In this document: positions 55,034 through 64,000 of the stretch, piece after piece
Layout of the letters: each line of letters starts with the position of its first letter
Numbering within the stretch: the stretch's first letter is position 1
Source of the DNA: Reichenbachiella sp.
GTDB taxonomy: Bacteria; Bacteroidota; Bacteroidia; Cytophagales; Cyclobacteriaceae
DNA length: 64,000 bases
Direction of reading: 5' to 3'
Assembly: GCF_033344935.1 (NCBI RefSeq)
Contig: NZ_JAWPMM010000001.1
Span: forward strand, 3,520,001-3,584,000
Made by a program: the position numbers and the translations under genes
Notes under the pieces: generated by a model
What the model was told of the DNA's origin: nothing
The model's input: the letters and a program-made list of their open reading frames with translations, nothing else
Database searches by the model: none

Positions 55034-57793
55034 ATGAATCTTCAGGAGCAAATACTTGATAGCTACGACAGTTTGGTCGTCTTTTCACTCGATACCTCCT
55101 ACCGTATTCTATCATTTAACAAAAGTGGATTTCTACTGCTCAAGCAGATGTATGGTAGAGAAGCCAAAATAGGAGATGATATCCTTGATTTTTTTGAAAG
55201 CGAGCGCTCCAAATCATTAGCAAGGGAGCACTTCGACAGAGCCCTTCAAGGCGAGCGATTTACAGTCATGCGTCCGTTTGGAACAAAAGGAAACATGAGA
55301 CACTTTGACATCATGTATGCGCCTCTCGAAACTAATAACAAGATCTATGGTTTCTCTGCGCTTGTAGTAGACATTACTGAAAAAAAGAAACACGAAGAAG
55401 AACGTATACGAGCCAATGAAATGTACAAGAGGTTATTTGTCACGTCCAAAGATGCGATCATGACTTCTGAGCCTCCTTCCTGGAAATTTACTACAGGAAA
55501 CAACACTATTCTAGACATGTTCAAAGTAAAGGATATGAAAGAATGGACGTCATTGGGCCCTTGGCATGTGTCACCAGAGTATCAACCCGATGGTGAACGC
55601 TCCTCAGAAAAGGCCAAACGAATGATTCATACGGCGATGGAAAAAGGTTCTCATTTTTTCGAATGGACCCATCGGAGAATGAATGGAGAAGATTTTCCGG
55701 CCACTGTTCAATTGACACGAGTCGACTTCAGTGAACGTCAGTTTCTACAGGCCACAGTAAGAGACATTACCGAGGTAAAAAAGACAGAAAAAGAAAGAAT
55801 TCTAAACGAAACCAAGTTCCAAAACATCTTTGAGGGTGTGAGCGAGGGTATTTTGGTGGCGGGCTATTATGAAGGTTCATTTCTATATGCCAACCCAGCC
55901 ATCCAAAAAATGACCGGCTACTCACAGGAGGAGATAATAGGCCTCCCTCCGAATCTGGTACACAACGAAAAAGATCATGACCTGGTACTTAATGCAGTCA
56001 AAAGTTGTAAACATGATCAAGAAAGTAAAACCATAGAAATAGAGTTCATACGAAAAGATAAATCCACTTTTTTAGGACAGGCCATCTATTCATTTATGAA
56101 ATGGGGTGACTTGGACTGTATCGTAGCCTTTATCAGAGACATCAGTGATCTCAAAAAAGCAGAGAAAGAAATTCGTGATAACCAAATGAGGTATCAAGCC
56201 TTATTTGAGTATTCAAAAGATGCCATTATCATCTTCAAAGCCAGCGGTGAATTCGTTACTGGCAATGAAGCGGTTGTAAAACTATTTCATGCCGAAAACC
56301 TTGATGCATGCAAAAACACACCTCCTGATGTAATTTGGCCAGAGTTTCAGCCAGATGGAAAACCATCATTGGAGAAATCTGAAGAAGTGATGCGAACAGC
56401 CGTCGAAAAAGGTTCTAATTCTTTCGAATGGCAATACAAAAAATATACTGGTGAAACATTTTATGCATCTGTCACACTATCTAGAATAGATACCGATGAT
56501 GAGGTATTTGTCCAGGCAAGCATTCGAGATATTACTGAGCAAATAGAAACAAAGAAGCGGCTTGAAGCTCAAAACGAATTACAAAACCTCTTGATGAGAA
56601 TATCTTCCAAATATATCAATACACCACTCGCAGATGTAGATGAAGCTATTCAAAACTCACTCAAGGAAATTGGTGAATTCGTTAAAGCAGACCGCTCCTA
56701 TCTGTTCGAGTTTGATTACATCAACCGAACCATTAGCAACACCTTCGAGTGGTGTGCAAAAGATATTCGTAGCGTCATGAGTGATTCGCAAAATCTTCCA
56801 ATGAATGAGGTGGCTGAAATGGTTGACCCTCACTTTCTTGGTGATTTCATTTACATCCCGGACACTCAACTTATGGAAGAAAGTGGCTCTAAGAAAATCC
56901 TAATAGAACAGGAAATAAAAAGCTTACTAACCGTTCCTTTGATGCACCGAAACAACTGTATAGGTTTTGTGGGCTTCGATTCAGTGGCAAGTAAAAAAAT
57001 GTATTCTCAAAAGGAAATAGCCATTTTGAAGCTTTATTCTGATATGCTGGTCAATATTCAGATGAGGTCCGAAAAAGAAAAAGAACTGCAAAAATTATTA
57101 CACACCACAAAAGAGCAAAATCAACGACTTAAAGAATTTTCATACATTACTTCGCATAACATCCGTGCTTCTGTAGCCAATTTGTTAGGACTTTCTGAAA
57201 TGATTCGAGTAATTCCAGAAAGCGAGGGCTATTTAGATATGTTGAAGGTGACCACGGAAAAACTGGATAATTCCATCACCAACATCAATGAACTAATCAA
57301 TTTCGAAAATCAAACCAGTGAATTAAAAAAAATAGATTGCAGCTTGTCTGAAGCCATCCAAAGAGTATTGAAGTTGACCAATCAGATCATCAAAAAGAAA
57401 GAAGTTGATCTAAAAATTGACATTGAAGAATCACATATGATCAAAGCTTTTCCTGCCTATCTCGACAGTATTTTCCATAATTTGATCACCAATGCTTTGA
57501 AGTACGGTATCACAGATCAATCCAAGTTGCTAGAAATCTACGCCAACCAGGAAGAAACCGGAACTTCTGTTTTCATCAAGGATCGCGGCTTGGGGATTGA
57601 CCTGGACAAGTACAGAGAGAAGATGTTTAAATTGGGAACCAGACTGCACGACACCTCCGATGGACAAGGTCTGGGCTTGTTTATGACCAAAAGACAATTA
57701 GAAGCCATGGGTGGACAAATCGAGGTTCAAAGCCAACTAAATAGCGGCACCACTTTCAAACTATTTTTTCCAGAGTTAGTAAATGCATCCTGA
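55034..57793 (+). CDS. Multi-PAS/GAF sensor histidine kinase
   Basis: 919 residues, no membrane segment. Four PAS domains in tandem (about 5-115, 130-255, 260-380, 385-510; two share a near-identical WPEFQPDGKPS / VSPEYQPDGERS segment), then a GAF-like domain (~530-680), then the kinase. The phospho-His is in SYITSHNIRASVANLLGL, a type frequent in Bacteroidota. ATP-binding motifs are NALKYG, DRGLGIDL and GQGLGLFMTK. It likely integrates several internal signals. No response regulator is adjacent; the DUF1801 gene overlaps its end by 11 bases. Confidence 0.87.
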   Translation: MNLQEQILDSYDSLVVFSLDTSYRILSFNKSGFLLLKQMYGREAKIGDDILDFFESERSKSLAREHFDRALQGERFTVMRPFGTKGNMRHFDIMYAPLETNNKIYGFSALVVDITEKKKHEEERIRANEMYKRLFVTSKDAIMTSEPPSWKFTTGNNTILDMFKVKDMKEWTSLGPWHVSPEYQPDGERSSEKAKRMIHTAMEKGSHFFEWTHRRMNGEDFPATVQLTRVDFSERQFLQATVRDITEVKKTEKERILNETKFQNIFEGVSEGILVAGYYEGSFLYANPAIQKMTGYSQEEIIGLPPNLVHNEKDHDLVLNAVKSCKHDQESKTIEIEFIRKDKSTFLGQAIYSFMKWGDLDCIVAFIRDISDLKKAEKEIRDNQMRYQALFEYSKDAIIIFKASGEFVTGNEAVVKLFHAENLDACKNTPPDVIWPEFQPDGKPSLEKSEEVMRTAVEKGSNSFEWQYKKYTGETFYASVTLSRIDTDDEVFVQASIRDITEQIETKKRLEAQNELQNLLMRISSKYINTPLADVDEAIQNSLKEIGEFVKADRSYLFEFDYINRTISNTFEWCAKDIRSVMSDSQNLPMNEVAEMVDPHFLGDFIYIPDTQLMEESGSKKILIEQEIKSLLTVPLMHRNNCIGFVGFDSVASKKMYSQKEIAILKLYSDMLVNIQMRSEKEKELQKLLHTTKEQNQRLKEFSYITSHNIRASVANLLGLSEMIRVIPESEGYLDMLKVTTEKLDNSITNINELINFENQTSELKKIDCSLSEAIQRVLKLTNQIIKKKEVDLKIDIEESHMIKAFPAYLDSIFHNLITNALKYGITDQSKLLEIYANQEETGTSVFIKDRGLGIDLDKYREKMFKLGTRLHDTSDGQGLGLFMTKRQLEAMGGQIEVQSQLNSGTTFKLFFPELVNAS

Positions 57794-58139
57794 TCTTTCT
57801 TCCTTCTACTTAGATAAACCCGAGCCTATAAAAAGTTGTTTGTTGGCACTCAGAGATTTGGTTCTTCAGTTTGACTCTGATATCAATGAAACCAAGAAAT
57901 ATGGCATGCCTTGCTATCTCTTCCAAGACAAACCCTTCTGTTATATCTGGACAGATAAAAAATCAGGAGATCCCTATCTTCTCATTGTGGAAGGAAATCA
58001 AATCAATCATCCAGCTTTGATTCAAGGGGATAGAAAAAGGATGAAAACCTTACCGGTGAATCCATTGTCCGATCTTGACATAACTTCAATCCACGAAGTG
58101 TTGGGAGAAGCAAAAAAGCTCTATTTGAAAAAACAATAA
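57783..58139 (+). CDS. DUF1801 family protein
   Basis: A 118-residue protein of the DUF1801 (YdhG-like) family: KYGMPCYLFQDKPFCYIWTDK and the C-terminal HEVLGEAKKLYLKK are typical. Function is unknown. It begins inside the end of the kinase gene (11-base overlap) and is thus translationally linked to it. Confidence 0.85.
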   Translation: MHPDLSSFYLDKPEPIKSCLLALRDLVLQFDSDINETKKYGMPCYLFQDKPFCYIWTDKKSGDPYLLIVEGNQINHPALIQGDRKRMKTLPVNPLSDLDITSIHEVLGEAKKLYLKKQ

Positions 58140-58268
58140 GCTAAACGACTATCACATACCAAGTTCAACTTTGAACGCCATTCCCCATCAATTTGTATCA
58201 TAAACGAACACTCCCAATTTAATAAAACAGGCTTAACACTATCCTAATAGCTGATTGGTAGCTTTAGC

Positions 58269-58285
58269 ACAGTTATTGCAACTGT
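58269..58285. promoter_or_regulatory. Inverted repeat upstream of TPR-like gene
   Basis: ACAGTT and AACTGT with spacer ATTGC, 27 bases before the chosen ATG at 58312. Possible operator or start-site hairpin; nothing else supports it. Confidence 0.25.
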
Positions 58286-58311
58286 TACAACAAAACCAAA
58301 ATAAAACTCAA

Positions 58312-59562
58312 ATGACAAAGTGGATTTCAACCCTCGCCGTAGCCATCATTATTTCATTCAATACCTCTGGGCAAACGCATCAACCTTCACTGGAAGATTG
58401 TAAACTGATGTTTCAGGACTACTACTATCTGAAAGACTGGAAAAAGGCACAAACCAATCTGGAATACATCATTAAAAACAGCCCCAATGAAGGAGAAAAG
58501 TACTACATCAAAGGCGTGAAAGTATATGAATACTTGATGAAGGAAACCGAGGACAATGAACTCGACAAACAATATCAACAAAAAGCCCTTGACCTTTATC
58601 AATTACGTCTATCCATCTATGGAAATAATGACCAGGTTCAAAATCAGTTCTTGTCTAGCATCTATCGCTATTGGATCAGTCAACCGACTAAATACGACAG
58701 TCTCGCCTCTCTTTTTCAAGTCAGATTTGATGAAAATATTGAAGTAGTATCTCAATCCAATATGCTGGCCTATTTTGATGTCATGCGCCGGGCAAAAAAA
58801 TATAAACAACCTTTTGACGAAGCATTAGTACTGACCAATTACGACCGAATAGCAGAACAGATGAGACTCGAAGGAGATGCTAAAGGCTACATGGAAAAAA
58901 TCGACCAGATGCTATTGGAGTCCGTTGATCTCAATTGCGAGAAAGTGGAAGAGGTCTATGGACAGTCAATAAGCGAACCTCAGCAAGCAAAGCGCTATCT
59001 CAATATGATTTTCAGAATGGATTGCGAAGTAAATGACAAGGCCCAGGAAGCTTTGGCTGTAGTCTTAGACAACGATCCGGAATATAAACTCGCTATGTAT
59101 GCCGCTAAAAAAGCTACTATCGACCGAAGGTTGAGCGATGCACAGCGATACCTTGGCATTGCGTTGCAGCAAGCCACATCGCTCGATCAAGAAGGAGATG
59201 TATATATGGAATTGGCTAAAACCATGACGCTAAAAGAAAAGAAACAGGATGCCTACAAATATGCCAAACAGGCCATCGCAAAAAACAACAACAAAGAAGC
59301 CTATAAGCTGATTGGCAACTTGTACATGTCCAGCTTCAGCGAATGTGTGGGTGACAAAGACATCGTAGCCAGAAGAGCAGTATTTATCGCTGCTTATGAA
59401 AAATTCAAAATGGCAAATGATGAAAAAAACATGGCACTCGCAGAAGCGCAGTTCCCCACCATGGAAGAGATTCATTTCAACAGCTATGAGCTGGGACAAT
59501 CCCTGATTGTTGATTGTTGGTTTAAAGAAGAAGTGGTGATTGCCCGAAGGCCTGTAGAATAA
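58312..59562 (+). CDS. Exported tetratricopeptide-like protein
   Basis: Start at MTKWISTLAVAIIISFNTSG, a signal peptide; an ATG 19 codons upstream encodes an Asn/Gln-rich extension that does not look genuine. 416 residues, mostly alpha-helical repeats with a degenerate TPR pattern (DYYYLKDWKKAQTNLEYIIKNSPNEGEKYY; AKTMTLKEKKQDAYKYAKQAI). Location periplasmic. Such proteins are scaffolds; the partner is unknown. Terminator follows at 59570. Confidence 0.8.
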   Translation: MTKWISTLAVAIIISFNTSGQTHQPSLEDCKLMFQDYYYLKDWKKAQTNLEYIIKNSPNEGEKYYIKGVKVYEYLMKETEDNELDKQYQQKALDLYQLRLSIYGNNDQVQNQFLSSIYRYWISQPTKYDSLASLFQVRFDENIEVVSQSNMLAYFDVMRRAKKYKQPFDEALVLTNYDRIAEQMRLEGDAKGYMEKIDQMLLESVDLNCEKVEEVYGQSISEPQQAKRYLNMIFRMDCEVNDKAQEALAVVLDNDPEYKLAMYAAKKATIDRRLSDAQRYLGIALQQATSLDQEGDVYMELAKTMTLKEKKQDAYKYAKQAIAKNNNKEAYKLIGNLYMSSFSECVGDKDIVARRAVFIAAYEKFKMANDEKNMALAEAQFPTMEEIHFNSYELGQSLIVDCWFKEEVVIARRPVE

Positions 59563-59569
59563 ACAAAAA

Positions 59570-59596
59570 AAACCCTGACGGATTCTGTCAGGGTTT
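59570..59596. terminator. Bidirectional terminator
   Basis: AAACCCTGAC and GTCAGGGTTT form a 10-base stem with a 7-base loop. An A-run precedes it, giving a U-run on the minus strand, so it terminates the SDR gene and probably the TPR-like gene too. Confidence 0.8.
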
Positions 59597-59622
59597 CAAA
59601 ACCAACTCAAACTACTCGTTTC

Positions 59623-60372
59623 TTAGCCAATAAATTTGGCGAATTCTCTTTCAATAGTTTTTGGACTAGAGCCATAGCCTACTCCTAGTTGCTCTGACAT
59701 CACATCAGGGTAGATATCTTCCTGGCCCGCTGCTAATCCATCCACTACTGCCTTAGCGACGTTCTCTGGTGTATCCTTACCCATTTCCATATCCTTGGTC
59801 ATATCTGTATCTATTGCACCCGGATAAACACCCGCTACCAAAACGTTGCGCTCTGCTAATTCCGCTCTATAGCCTTGTGTTACACTATGCACGGCTGCTT
59901 TAGTCACAGAGTAAGTGCCGATCACTGGCATATTCGCCAATCCAGCCAACGAAGACACCACGGCTATCGCTGCCGCATCTTTTTGTTTCAACACTTCCAC
60001 AAAGGCATTGGTCAAGTTGATCACGCCGTGTACGTTCACTGCTAGCTGATCCGATAGATTGACAGCCGCATCTTTCCCTAGGATACTATCGAATTTCAAC
60101 ACGCCGGCATTGTTAATTAAAATCTCCACATCACTCGCCACTTTTGCAGCTTCAGCTATAGTCGCTTCATCCGTCACATCCAGTTTCAAAGGCACCAATC
60201 GATCACCGTACTTTTCTTTTAGCACGACAAGTGTCTCAGGGTTTCGCGCACCAGCATAAACTTTTTTGGCTCCTCTTTCGAGTAATTCTACCACGATAGC
60301 CTTACCTATCCCTCTGTTTCCACCACTCACTAATGCTACTTTTCCTTCTGGATTAATTTTTACTTCTGACAT
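59623..60372 (-). CDS. Short-chain dehydrogenase/reductase
   Basis: A 249-residue cytoplasmic SDR: NAD(P) motif SGGNRGIGKAI, NNAGVL, catalytic Ser in VSSLAGL and YSVTK (YxxxK). The substrate is unknown; similar short SDRs reduce small carbonyls. Divergent from a LysR regulator gene with 113 bases between, a typical regulator/target arrangement. Confidence 0.92.
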   Translation of the reverse strand: MSEVKINPEGKVALVSGGNRGIGKAIVVELLERGAKKVYAGARNPETLVVLKEKYGDRLVPLKLDVTDEATIAEAAKVASDVEILINNAGVLKFDSILGKDAAVNLSDQLAVNVHGVINLTNAFVEVLKQKDAAAIAVVSSLAGLANMPVIGTYSVTKAAVHSVTQGYRAELAERNVLVAGVYPGAIDTDMTKDMEMGKDTPENVAKAVVDGLAAGQEDIYPDVMSEQLGVGYGSSPKTIEREFAKFIG

Positions 60373-60435
60373 TTGATTATTGTTTTAGTTTTTTAAAAGT
60401 TGTAGGCTAGAAAACGGAGATGATTAAAAACCGGA

Positions 60436-60448
60436 TATAAATTTTTAT
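60436..60448. promoter_or_regulatory. Candidate LysR-type operator
   Basis: TATAAATTTTTAT, a near-palindrome in the divergent SDR/LysR intergenic region. It has the spacing of a T-N11-A LysR site, but in AT-rich DNA this is weak evidence. Confidence 0.25.
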
Positions 60449-60485
60449 CGTAAAATTGCATCAGTGATATTAAAATATTTATACC

Positions 60486-61391
60486 ATGATAAATCTAGAA
60501 TGGCTCAGAACTTTTCGAGCGGTATATAAAACCAAGTCATTAAGCAAGGCTGCAGACATGCTGATGGTGAGTCAGCCCACCGTGAGTCAGCAGATATCAG
60601 CATTAGAATCTCGCATGGGCAAAAAACTCTTCGAACGAAAGTCTAAAGGTGTAATCGAAACCGACGTGGGTCAGATGCTCAATACCATGATTTCGGGTTC
60701 TATTGAAGCCTTGGAGGGTGTGGAGCACAAAATCATTAAACCGGATTCTAACCTCAAAAACATATTGACCATCGGTGTATCGCCTCACCTTTACAAAACC
60801 ACTTTTTGTCAAAATATTTTAAGTTTAGGAGAATACGTACATCTGACTTTTGGCACGAAGCAAGAACTCATTAGAGAAGTGGAAGAAGGCAATTTGCTCT
60901 ATGCCATAGTTCCTGAAAAACAAAACACCTACGATACTTACTGTTACCACTTGATCGATCAGAATATAATACTGGTAGGAACACCAGATGTTGACTTCAA
61001 TGAATTAGAAAAACACTACAAAAAAAGCCATCAAATGGCTCAAGACTGGTTGGCTCAACACAATTGGTATGCACACGACCACAATTCTAGCTTTATCAAA
61101 ATATACTGGTTGAATGTGTTTGATAAGAAAAGGCCAGCTATAGTTCCTAACTATGTAATTCCAAACGAATTTGAAGCGCTGTACCAACAAACAAGGGGGG
61201 CTGGGCTCTCTATTGCCTTCGACAATGTAGCGCAGCACTTTGTAAGCGAAGGCACTTTACAAACTTGCGAACTAAAGAAGGTTCACTATCGAGATTTGTA
61301 CTTGATTGCTAATAAGAAAAAATCCAAAAGTAGCGAAACCGAAAAATTGCTACAGATTTTGAGAAAAATCAATCTGCCTGCTCCTTACTAG
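60486..61391 (+). CDS. LysR-family transcriptional regulator
   Basis: A 301-residue protein with the LysR N-terminal helix-turn-helix (LEWLRTFRAVYKTKSLSKAADMLMVSQPTVSQQISALESRMGKKLFERKSKGV) and a periplasmic-binding-like effector domain. It probably controls the divergent SDR gene. Its 3' end overlaps the convergent beta-barrel gene by 23 bases. Confidence 0.92.
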   Translation: MINLEWLRTFRAVYKTKSLSKAADMLMVSQPTVSQQISALESRMGKKLFERKSKGVIETDVGQMLNTMISGSIEALEGVEHKIIKPDSNLKNILTIGVSPHLYKTTFCQNILSLGEYVHLTFGTKQELIREVEEGNLLYAIVPEKQNTYDTYCYHLIDQNIILVGTPDVDFNELEKHYKKSHQMAQDWLAQHNWYAHDHNSSFIKIYWLNVFDKKRPAIVPNYVIPNEFEALYQQTRGAGLSIAFDNVAQHFVSEGTLQTCELKKVHYRDLYLIANKKKSKSSETEKLLQILRKINLPAPY

Positions 61392-62088
61392 CTGCTTTTC
61401 CTTTCCCAATAGGAATCGTACAGTAAATATACCAACTGCGGTTTCTATTGGCGCCACCAGGATTGTTCTTTCGTACATCAACAAATCCCTGATAATATCG
61501 TACGCCAAGATTCATGCCGCCGGGTTTCAATTTGTATCCAACACCGCTGGTGAATCCCGCATCCAATCGTTTATAATTATCCCTTTCATCTTCCCGATAA
61601 ACGATATCATTTCCATTCAAATCATAGTAGTAATAGGTAGAAGCCTTGTGCCTCAATGCCAATTGTGGGCCAAGCATCAAATGTATTTTTGGTGTAACGT
61701 TATACTTCATCAACAATGGAACCTGAAAATATTCTACCTTCAACCGTGCATCTGCCCCTATCAATACACCATCCAAACCCGTAATTCCGGTCACTGCAGG
61801 GTCTTGGTTAGTAAACTCCATTCCAGACGCAGAAATAACATTAACCGATGGGTTAAAAACCCATTTTTCACTTAAAATAAAATCAAAATAAAATCCCAAA
61901 TGTAATGAGCCATAATAACTGCTTTCATCCAAGCCAGATTGGTTAGATGTAGCATATCCGCCTATCAAGCCGAATTCAAGTTTTTCTGAATTTAGCTTGT
62001 CGCCTAATAGCAATGAAATAAGTACTTGTGAGTGAGCATGCCAAGAAAAGCATGCAAGGAATAAAAATAGTAAGGCAGATTTTTTCAT
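61369..62088 (-). CDS. Outer-membrane beta-barrel protein
   Basis: A 239-residue protein with a signal peptide (MKKSALLFLFLACFSWHAHS) and amphipathic strands such as YGSLHLGFYFDFIL and MNLGVRYYQGFVDVRK. It resembles the small outer-membrane beta-barrel (PorT/OmpA-like) proteins of Bacteroidota. No role assignable. Overlaps the LysR stop. Confidence 0.75.
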   Translation of the reverse strand: MKKSALLFLFLACFSWHAHSQVLISLLLGDKLNSEKLEFGLIGGYATSNQSGLDESSYYGSLHLGFYFDFILSEKWVFNPSVNVISASGMEFTNQDPAVTGITGLDGVLIGADARLKVEYFQVPLLMKYNVTPKIHLMLGPQLALRHKASTYYYYDLNGNDIVYREDERDNYKRLDAGFTSGVGYKLKPGGMNLGVRYYQGFVDVRKNNPGGANRNRSWYIYCTIPIGKGKAASKEQAD

Positions 62089-62154
62089 GAGCGTAGATTA
62101 ATTTACTCAAATAAAAATAGACCAAAATCAATTATCTCAATTATTCCCTATTAT

Positions 62155-62631
62155 TTATAAAACAATTTTAACATTTGACATCATAGCTCTTTTCAGCATT
62201 AATCTAAAAGTTTTATCTGTCACTTCAAGCCAATTCACTGTCATAGCCAACAATAACTCTTTCGCCATTTTATAATTGGCGAATCCATAATGCAAGGCTA
62301 CTTTTTCCAATGCCTCTTTGTCTTTAATTCTTCTGCCTCTTGTTAATTTTTGAATTTCGGCCAGCACCTTTTTAGAAGACCCCAAAATTAATGGTTCACC
62401 AGTGGAAGATGAGATTACAAATACCCCAGACAAATCATTGAGTCTTCCGGTTTTTTGAATTAAGGTATTGATACCATTGCCTCTTTTTTGAAATATGCTC
62501 AACTCATAGCCTTGCAAGAGTTTCCTTTTGAGCAAATTCACCTTCGCTATGATCCTCTTCGAACGATTGAGCTGCTTTGCCGAATAATTTGGGGCAAGCA
62601 CATCTAATTTATTGATTATTGAATGTTCCAT
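62155..62631 (-). CDS. Uncharacterized protein, possibly degenerate GIY-YIG-like
   Basis: Start at MEHSIINKLDVLAPN (12 codons inside a longer frame) is more natural; 158 residues. I do not recognise it with certainty. A middle segment (LSGVFVISSSTGEPLILGSSKKVLAEIQKL) is weakly like a GIY-YIG nuclease: GVF and LILGSS align with GIY and YIG, but the catalytic Arg position is Glu. The N-terminal part is basic and helical (KRIIAKVNLLKRKLL) and could bind nucleic acid. Confidence 0.5.
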   Translation of the reverse strand: MEHSIINKLDVLAPNYSAKQLNRSKRIIAKVNLLKRKLLQGYELSIFQKRGNGINTLIQKTGRLNDLSGVFVISSSTGEPLILGSSKKVLAEIQKLTRGRRIKDKEALEKVALHYGFANYKMAKELLLAMTVNWLEVTDKTFRLMLKRAMMSNVKIVL

Positions 62632-62858
62632 GATGTAAGTGTTTGCACAATTGGTTGCCAATTCCATTCCAAACTGAAAATCAGCACCGTAAGCGATCCA
62701 AAGCGCTTTGAGCTCTATTCACAACCCTAAAATGGGAAACAAATTCCCCAAATGGGAATTTCATAGAAGACAGTCAGTCAAACCATGTAGGATTTTAACT
62801 CATGATTTTCAGGGTTGATAGAAAATCAGCTAACTTCGCGGATTAAACAGCAGGTAAG

Positions 62859-63215
62859 ATGGTTATTTATAAAAAGTTCGCATTTGATTCAGCACATTTT
62901 CTCCCGAACGTACCGGAAGGACATAAGTGCAAAAACATGCATGGTCATACCTATAATTTGACGGTGTATTTAGAAGGCGACTTGGATACCGAGCTACAAT
63001 GGGTGATGGACTTTAAGGAATTGAAAGACGTAGTAAAACCAGTGATCGAAAGCATCGACCACCAACTGCTCAATGACATAGAAGGCCTGGAGAACCCTAC
63101 GGCAGAAAGAATAGTGGTATGGATTTGGGAACAAATACAACCTAAACTGCCTCTTTTGAGTAAGCTAGAACTAAACGAAACCCCTACATCTGGAGCCATC
63201 TACGAAGGAAAATAA
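62859..63215 (+). CDS. queD: 6-carboxytetrahydropterin synthase QueD
   Basis: A 118-residue protein of the PTPS/QueD family: SAHFLPN and MHGHTYN supply zinc-binding His, HKCKNMHGH includes the catalytic Cys, and the C-terminal KLELNETPTSGAIYEG holds the Glu. It makes 6-carboxy-5,6,7,8-tetrahydropterin from dihydroneopterin triphosphate in queuosine (preQ1) biosynthesis. Eight bases separate it from the U32 gene downstream. Confidence 0.93.
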   Translation: MVIYKKFAFDSAHFLPNVPEGHKCKNMHGHTYNLTVYLEGDLDTELQWVMDFKELKDVVKPVIESIDHQLLNDIEGLENPTAERIVVWIWEQIQPKLPLLSKLELNETPTSGAIYEGK

Positions 63216-63222
63216 GACGACA

Positions 63223-64000
63223 ATGGAAGCAAAAACACACGATATCGAAATCATGGCACCGGCAGGCTCATACGAAAGCCTTCATGCAGCCATCAAAGGA
63301 GGAGCTAATTCCATCTACTTCGGCGTAGAGCAGCTCAACATGCGCGCCAGATCGTCCAACAACTTCACGCTTGAGGATCTAAGGAAAATCGCTGAAATCT
63401 GTACCGAAAACAACATGAAGTCCTACATCACGCTCAACACCGTGATGTACGATCATGACATGAACCTCATGCGTTCGATCGTGGATGCAGCTAAAGAAAG
63501 TGGCATTTCAGCTATTATCGCGGCTGACCACTCGGTCATGAACTACGCGAAGAAAATTGGTTTCCCTGTCCACATCTCTACCCAAGCCAATATCAGCAAC
63601 ATCGAAACAGTAGAATTCTACGCCATGTATGCCGATGTCATGGTTATGGCACGTGAACTCAGCTTGATGCAAGTAGCTGATATCACCAGAGAAATCAAGA
63701 AAAGAAATATCACCGGCCCTGCTGGTGAATTAGTCCGAATCGAAGTATTCGCTCATGGTGCGTTATGTATGGCCGTTTCTGGCAAATGCTACTTGAGTTT
63801 GCACTCTGATATGGCTTCAGCTAATAGAGGCGCCTGCGTACAAAACTGCAGAAGAGAATACACAGTCAAAGACGAGCAAGGCAACGAACTCAAAATTGAC
63901 AACGAATATATCATGAGTGCCGCAGACCTCTGCACCATTGATTTTATGGATAAAGTAGTAGAGGCTGGAGTTTCCGTATTCAAAATTGAAGGACGAGGAA
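63223..64000 (+). CDS. Peptidase U32 family protein (partial)
   Basis: Starts at MEAKTHDIEIMAPAGS and is still open at the window end, so about 259 residues are seen. APAGSYESLHAAIKGGANSIYFGV and ALCMAVSGKCYLSLHSDMASANRGACVQNCRREY are the U32 signature with three conserved Cys. Members include RlhA and TrhP, which hydroxylate RNA. Cotranscribed with queD, which supports an RNA modification role. Confidence 0.92.
   Translation, partial: MEAKTHDIEIMAPAGSYESLHAAIKGGANSIYFGVEQLNMRARSSNNFTLEDLRKIAEICTENNMKSYITLNTVMYDHDMNLMRSIVDAAKESGISAIIAADHSVMNYAKKIGFPVHISTQANISNIETVEFYAMYADVMVMARELSLMQVADITREIKKRNITGPAGELVRIEVFAHGALCMAVSGKCYLSLHSDMASANRGACVQNCRREYTVKDEQGNELKIDNEYIMSAADLCTIDFMDKVVEAGVSVFKIEGRG

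Noticed and set aside
1-64000. CRISPR array or phage genes
   Set aside because: No regularly spaced direct repeats of 24-40 bases and no terminase, capsid, tail or integrase motifs were seen.

Overview
The window is chromosomal DNA from a member of the Bacteroidota, most likely a marine or soil Cytophagales-type bacterium. The evidence is a SusC/SusD pair, two secreted proteins with type IX secretion (Por) sorting domains, promoters of the Bacteroidota type (TTG, about 19 nt, TAnnTTTG), moderate AT richness, and many families typical of the phylum (GEVED, WG repeats, DUF4159, DUF2024, ArsM with a C-terminal Cys cluster). No phage, plasmid, CRISPR array or intact insertion sequence is visible. 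Genes are short single units or small operons on both strands.

Layout. 1-8.0 kb: envelope and housekeeping genes (partial metallo-beta-lactamase-fold lipoprotein, sulfotransferase, beta-lactamase-like serine hydrolase, WG-repeat protein, methyltransferase, beta-barrel protein, DUF4159). 8.0-8.6 kb: a HigBA toxin-antitoxin pair. 8.7-11.4 kb: a small regulon, in which a MarR-type regulator with a C-terminal Cys cluster is followed by a pentapeptide protein, a lipoprotein plus DUF2024 protein, and a thioredoxin-like protein. The regulator and two of the target units share a palindromic operator. 11.4-17.4 kb: TolB-like propeller and esterase, LysE exporter, FdhF/YdeP molybdoenzyme, ArsM. 17.5-24.2 kb: PBP1A, PH-domain protein, a NarL-type two-component system, a Na+/H+ antiporter. 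24.4-27.6 kb: a large secreted M43 metalloprotease.

27.7-41.2 kb is the most distinctive region: a polysaccharide utilization locus. It has SusC and SusD, a GH130 enzyme, an MFS sugar transporter, a T9SS-exported protein with two complete GH71/GH99-like catalytic modules in tandem, a third single-module copy as a lipoprotein, ManA at the far end, and a divergent AraC regulator. The likely logic is extracellular endo-cleavage, SusCD import, periplasmic or cytoplasmic trimming by GH130, MFS uptake, and mannose-phosphate isomerisation by ManA. The substrate is probably an alpha-mannan or alpha-glucan containing mannose, but cannot be fixed from sequence.

41.2-41.5 kb holds one intact tRNA-Arg(CCU) flanked by two broken copies, each interrupted by a different GC-rich insert. 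41.5-50.2 kb: rhodanese/thioredoxin operon, LemA and two TPM-domain proteins, 3-hydroxyacyl-CoA dehydrogenase, hydrolase, aldo-keto reductase, SixA-like phosphatase, and a PolX/PHP protein whose polymerase Asp residues look lost. 50.2-64.0 kb: Wzx-like flippase, lipoprotein, two PAS histidine kinases, DMT transporter, DUF1801, a tetratricopeptide-like protein, SDR/LysR divergent pair, beta-barrel protein, an unrecognised 158-residue protein, QueD, and a partial U32 peptidase-family protein.

Several palindromic dispersed repeats sit at gene 3' ends (27601-27740, 42343-42465, 44911-44966, 16319-16342).
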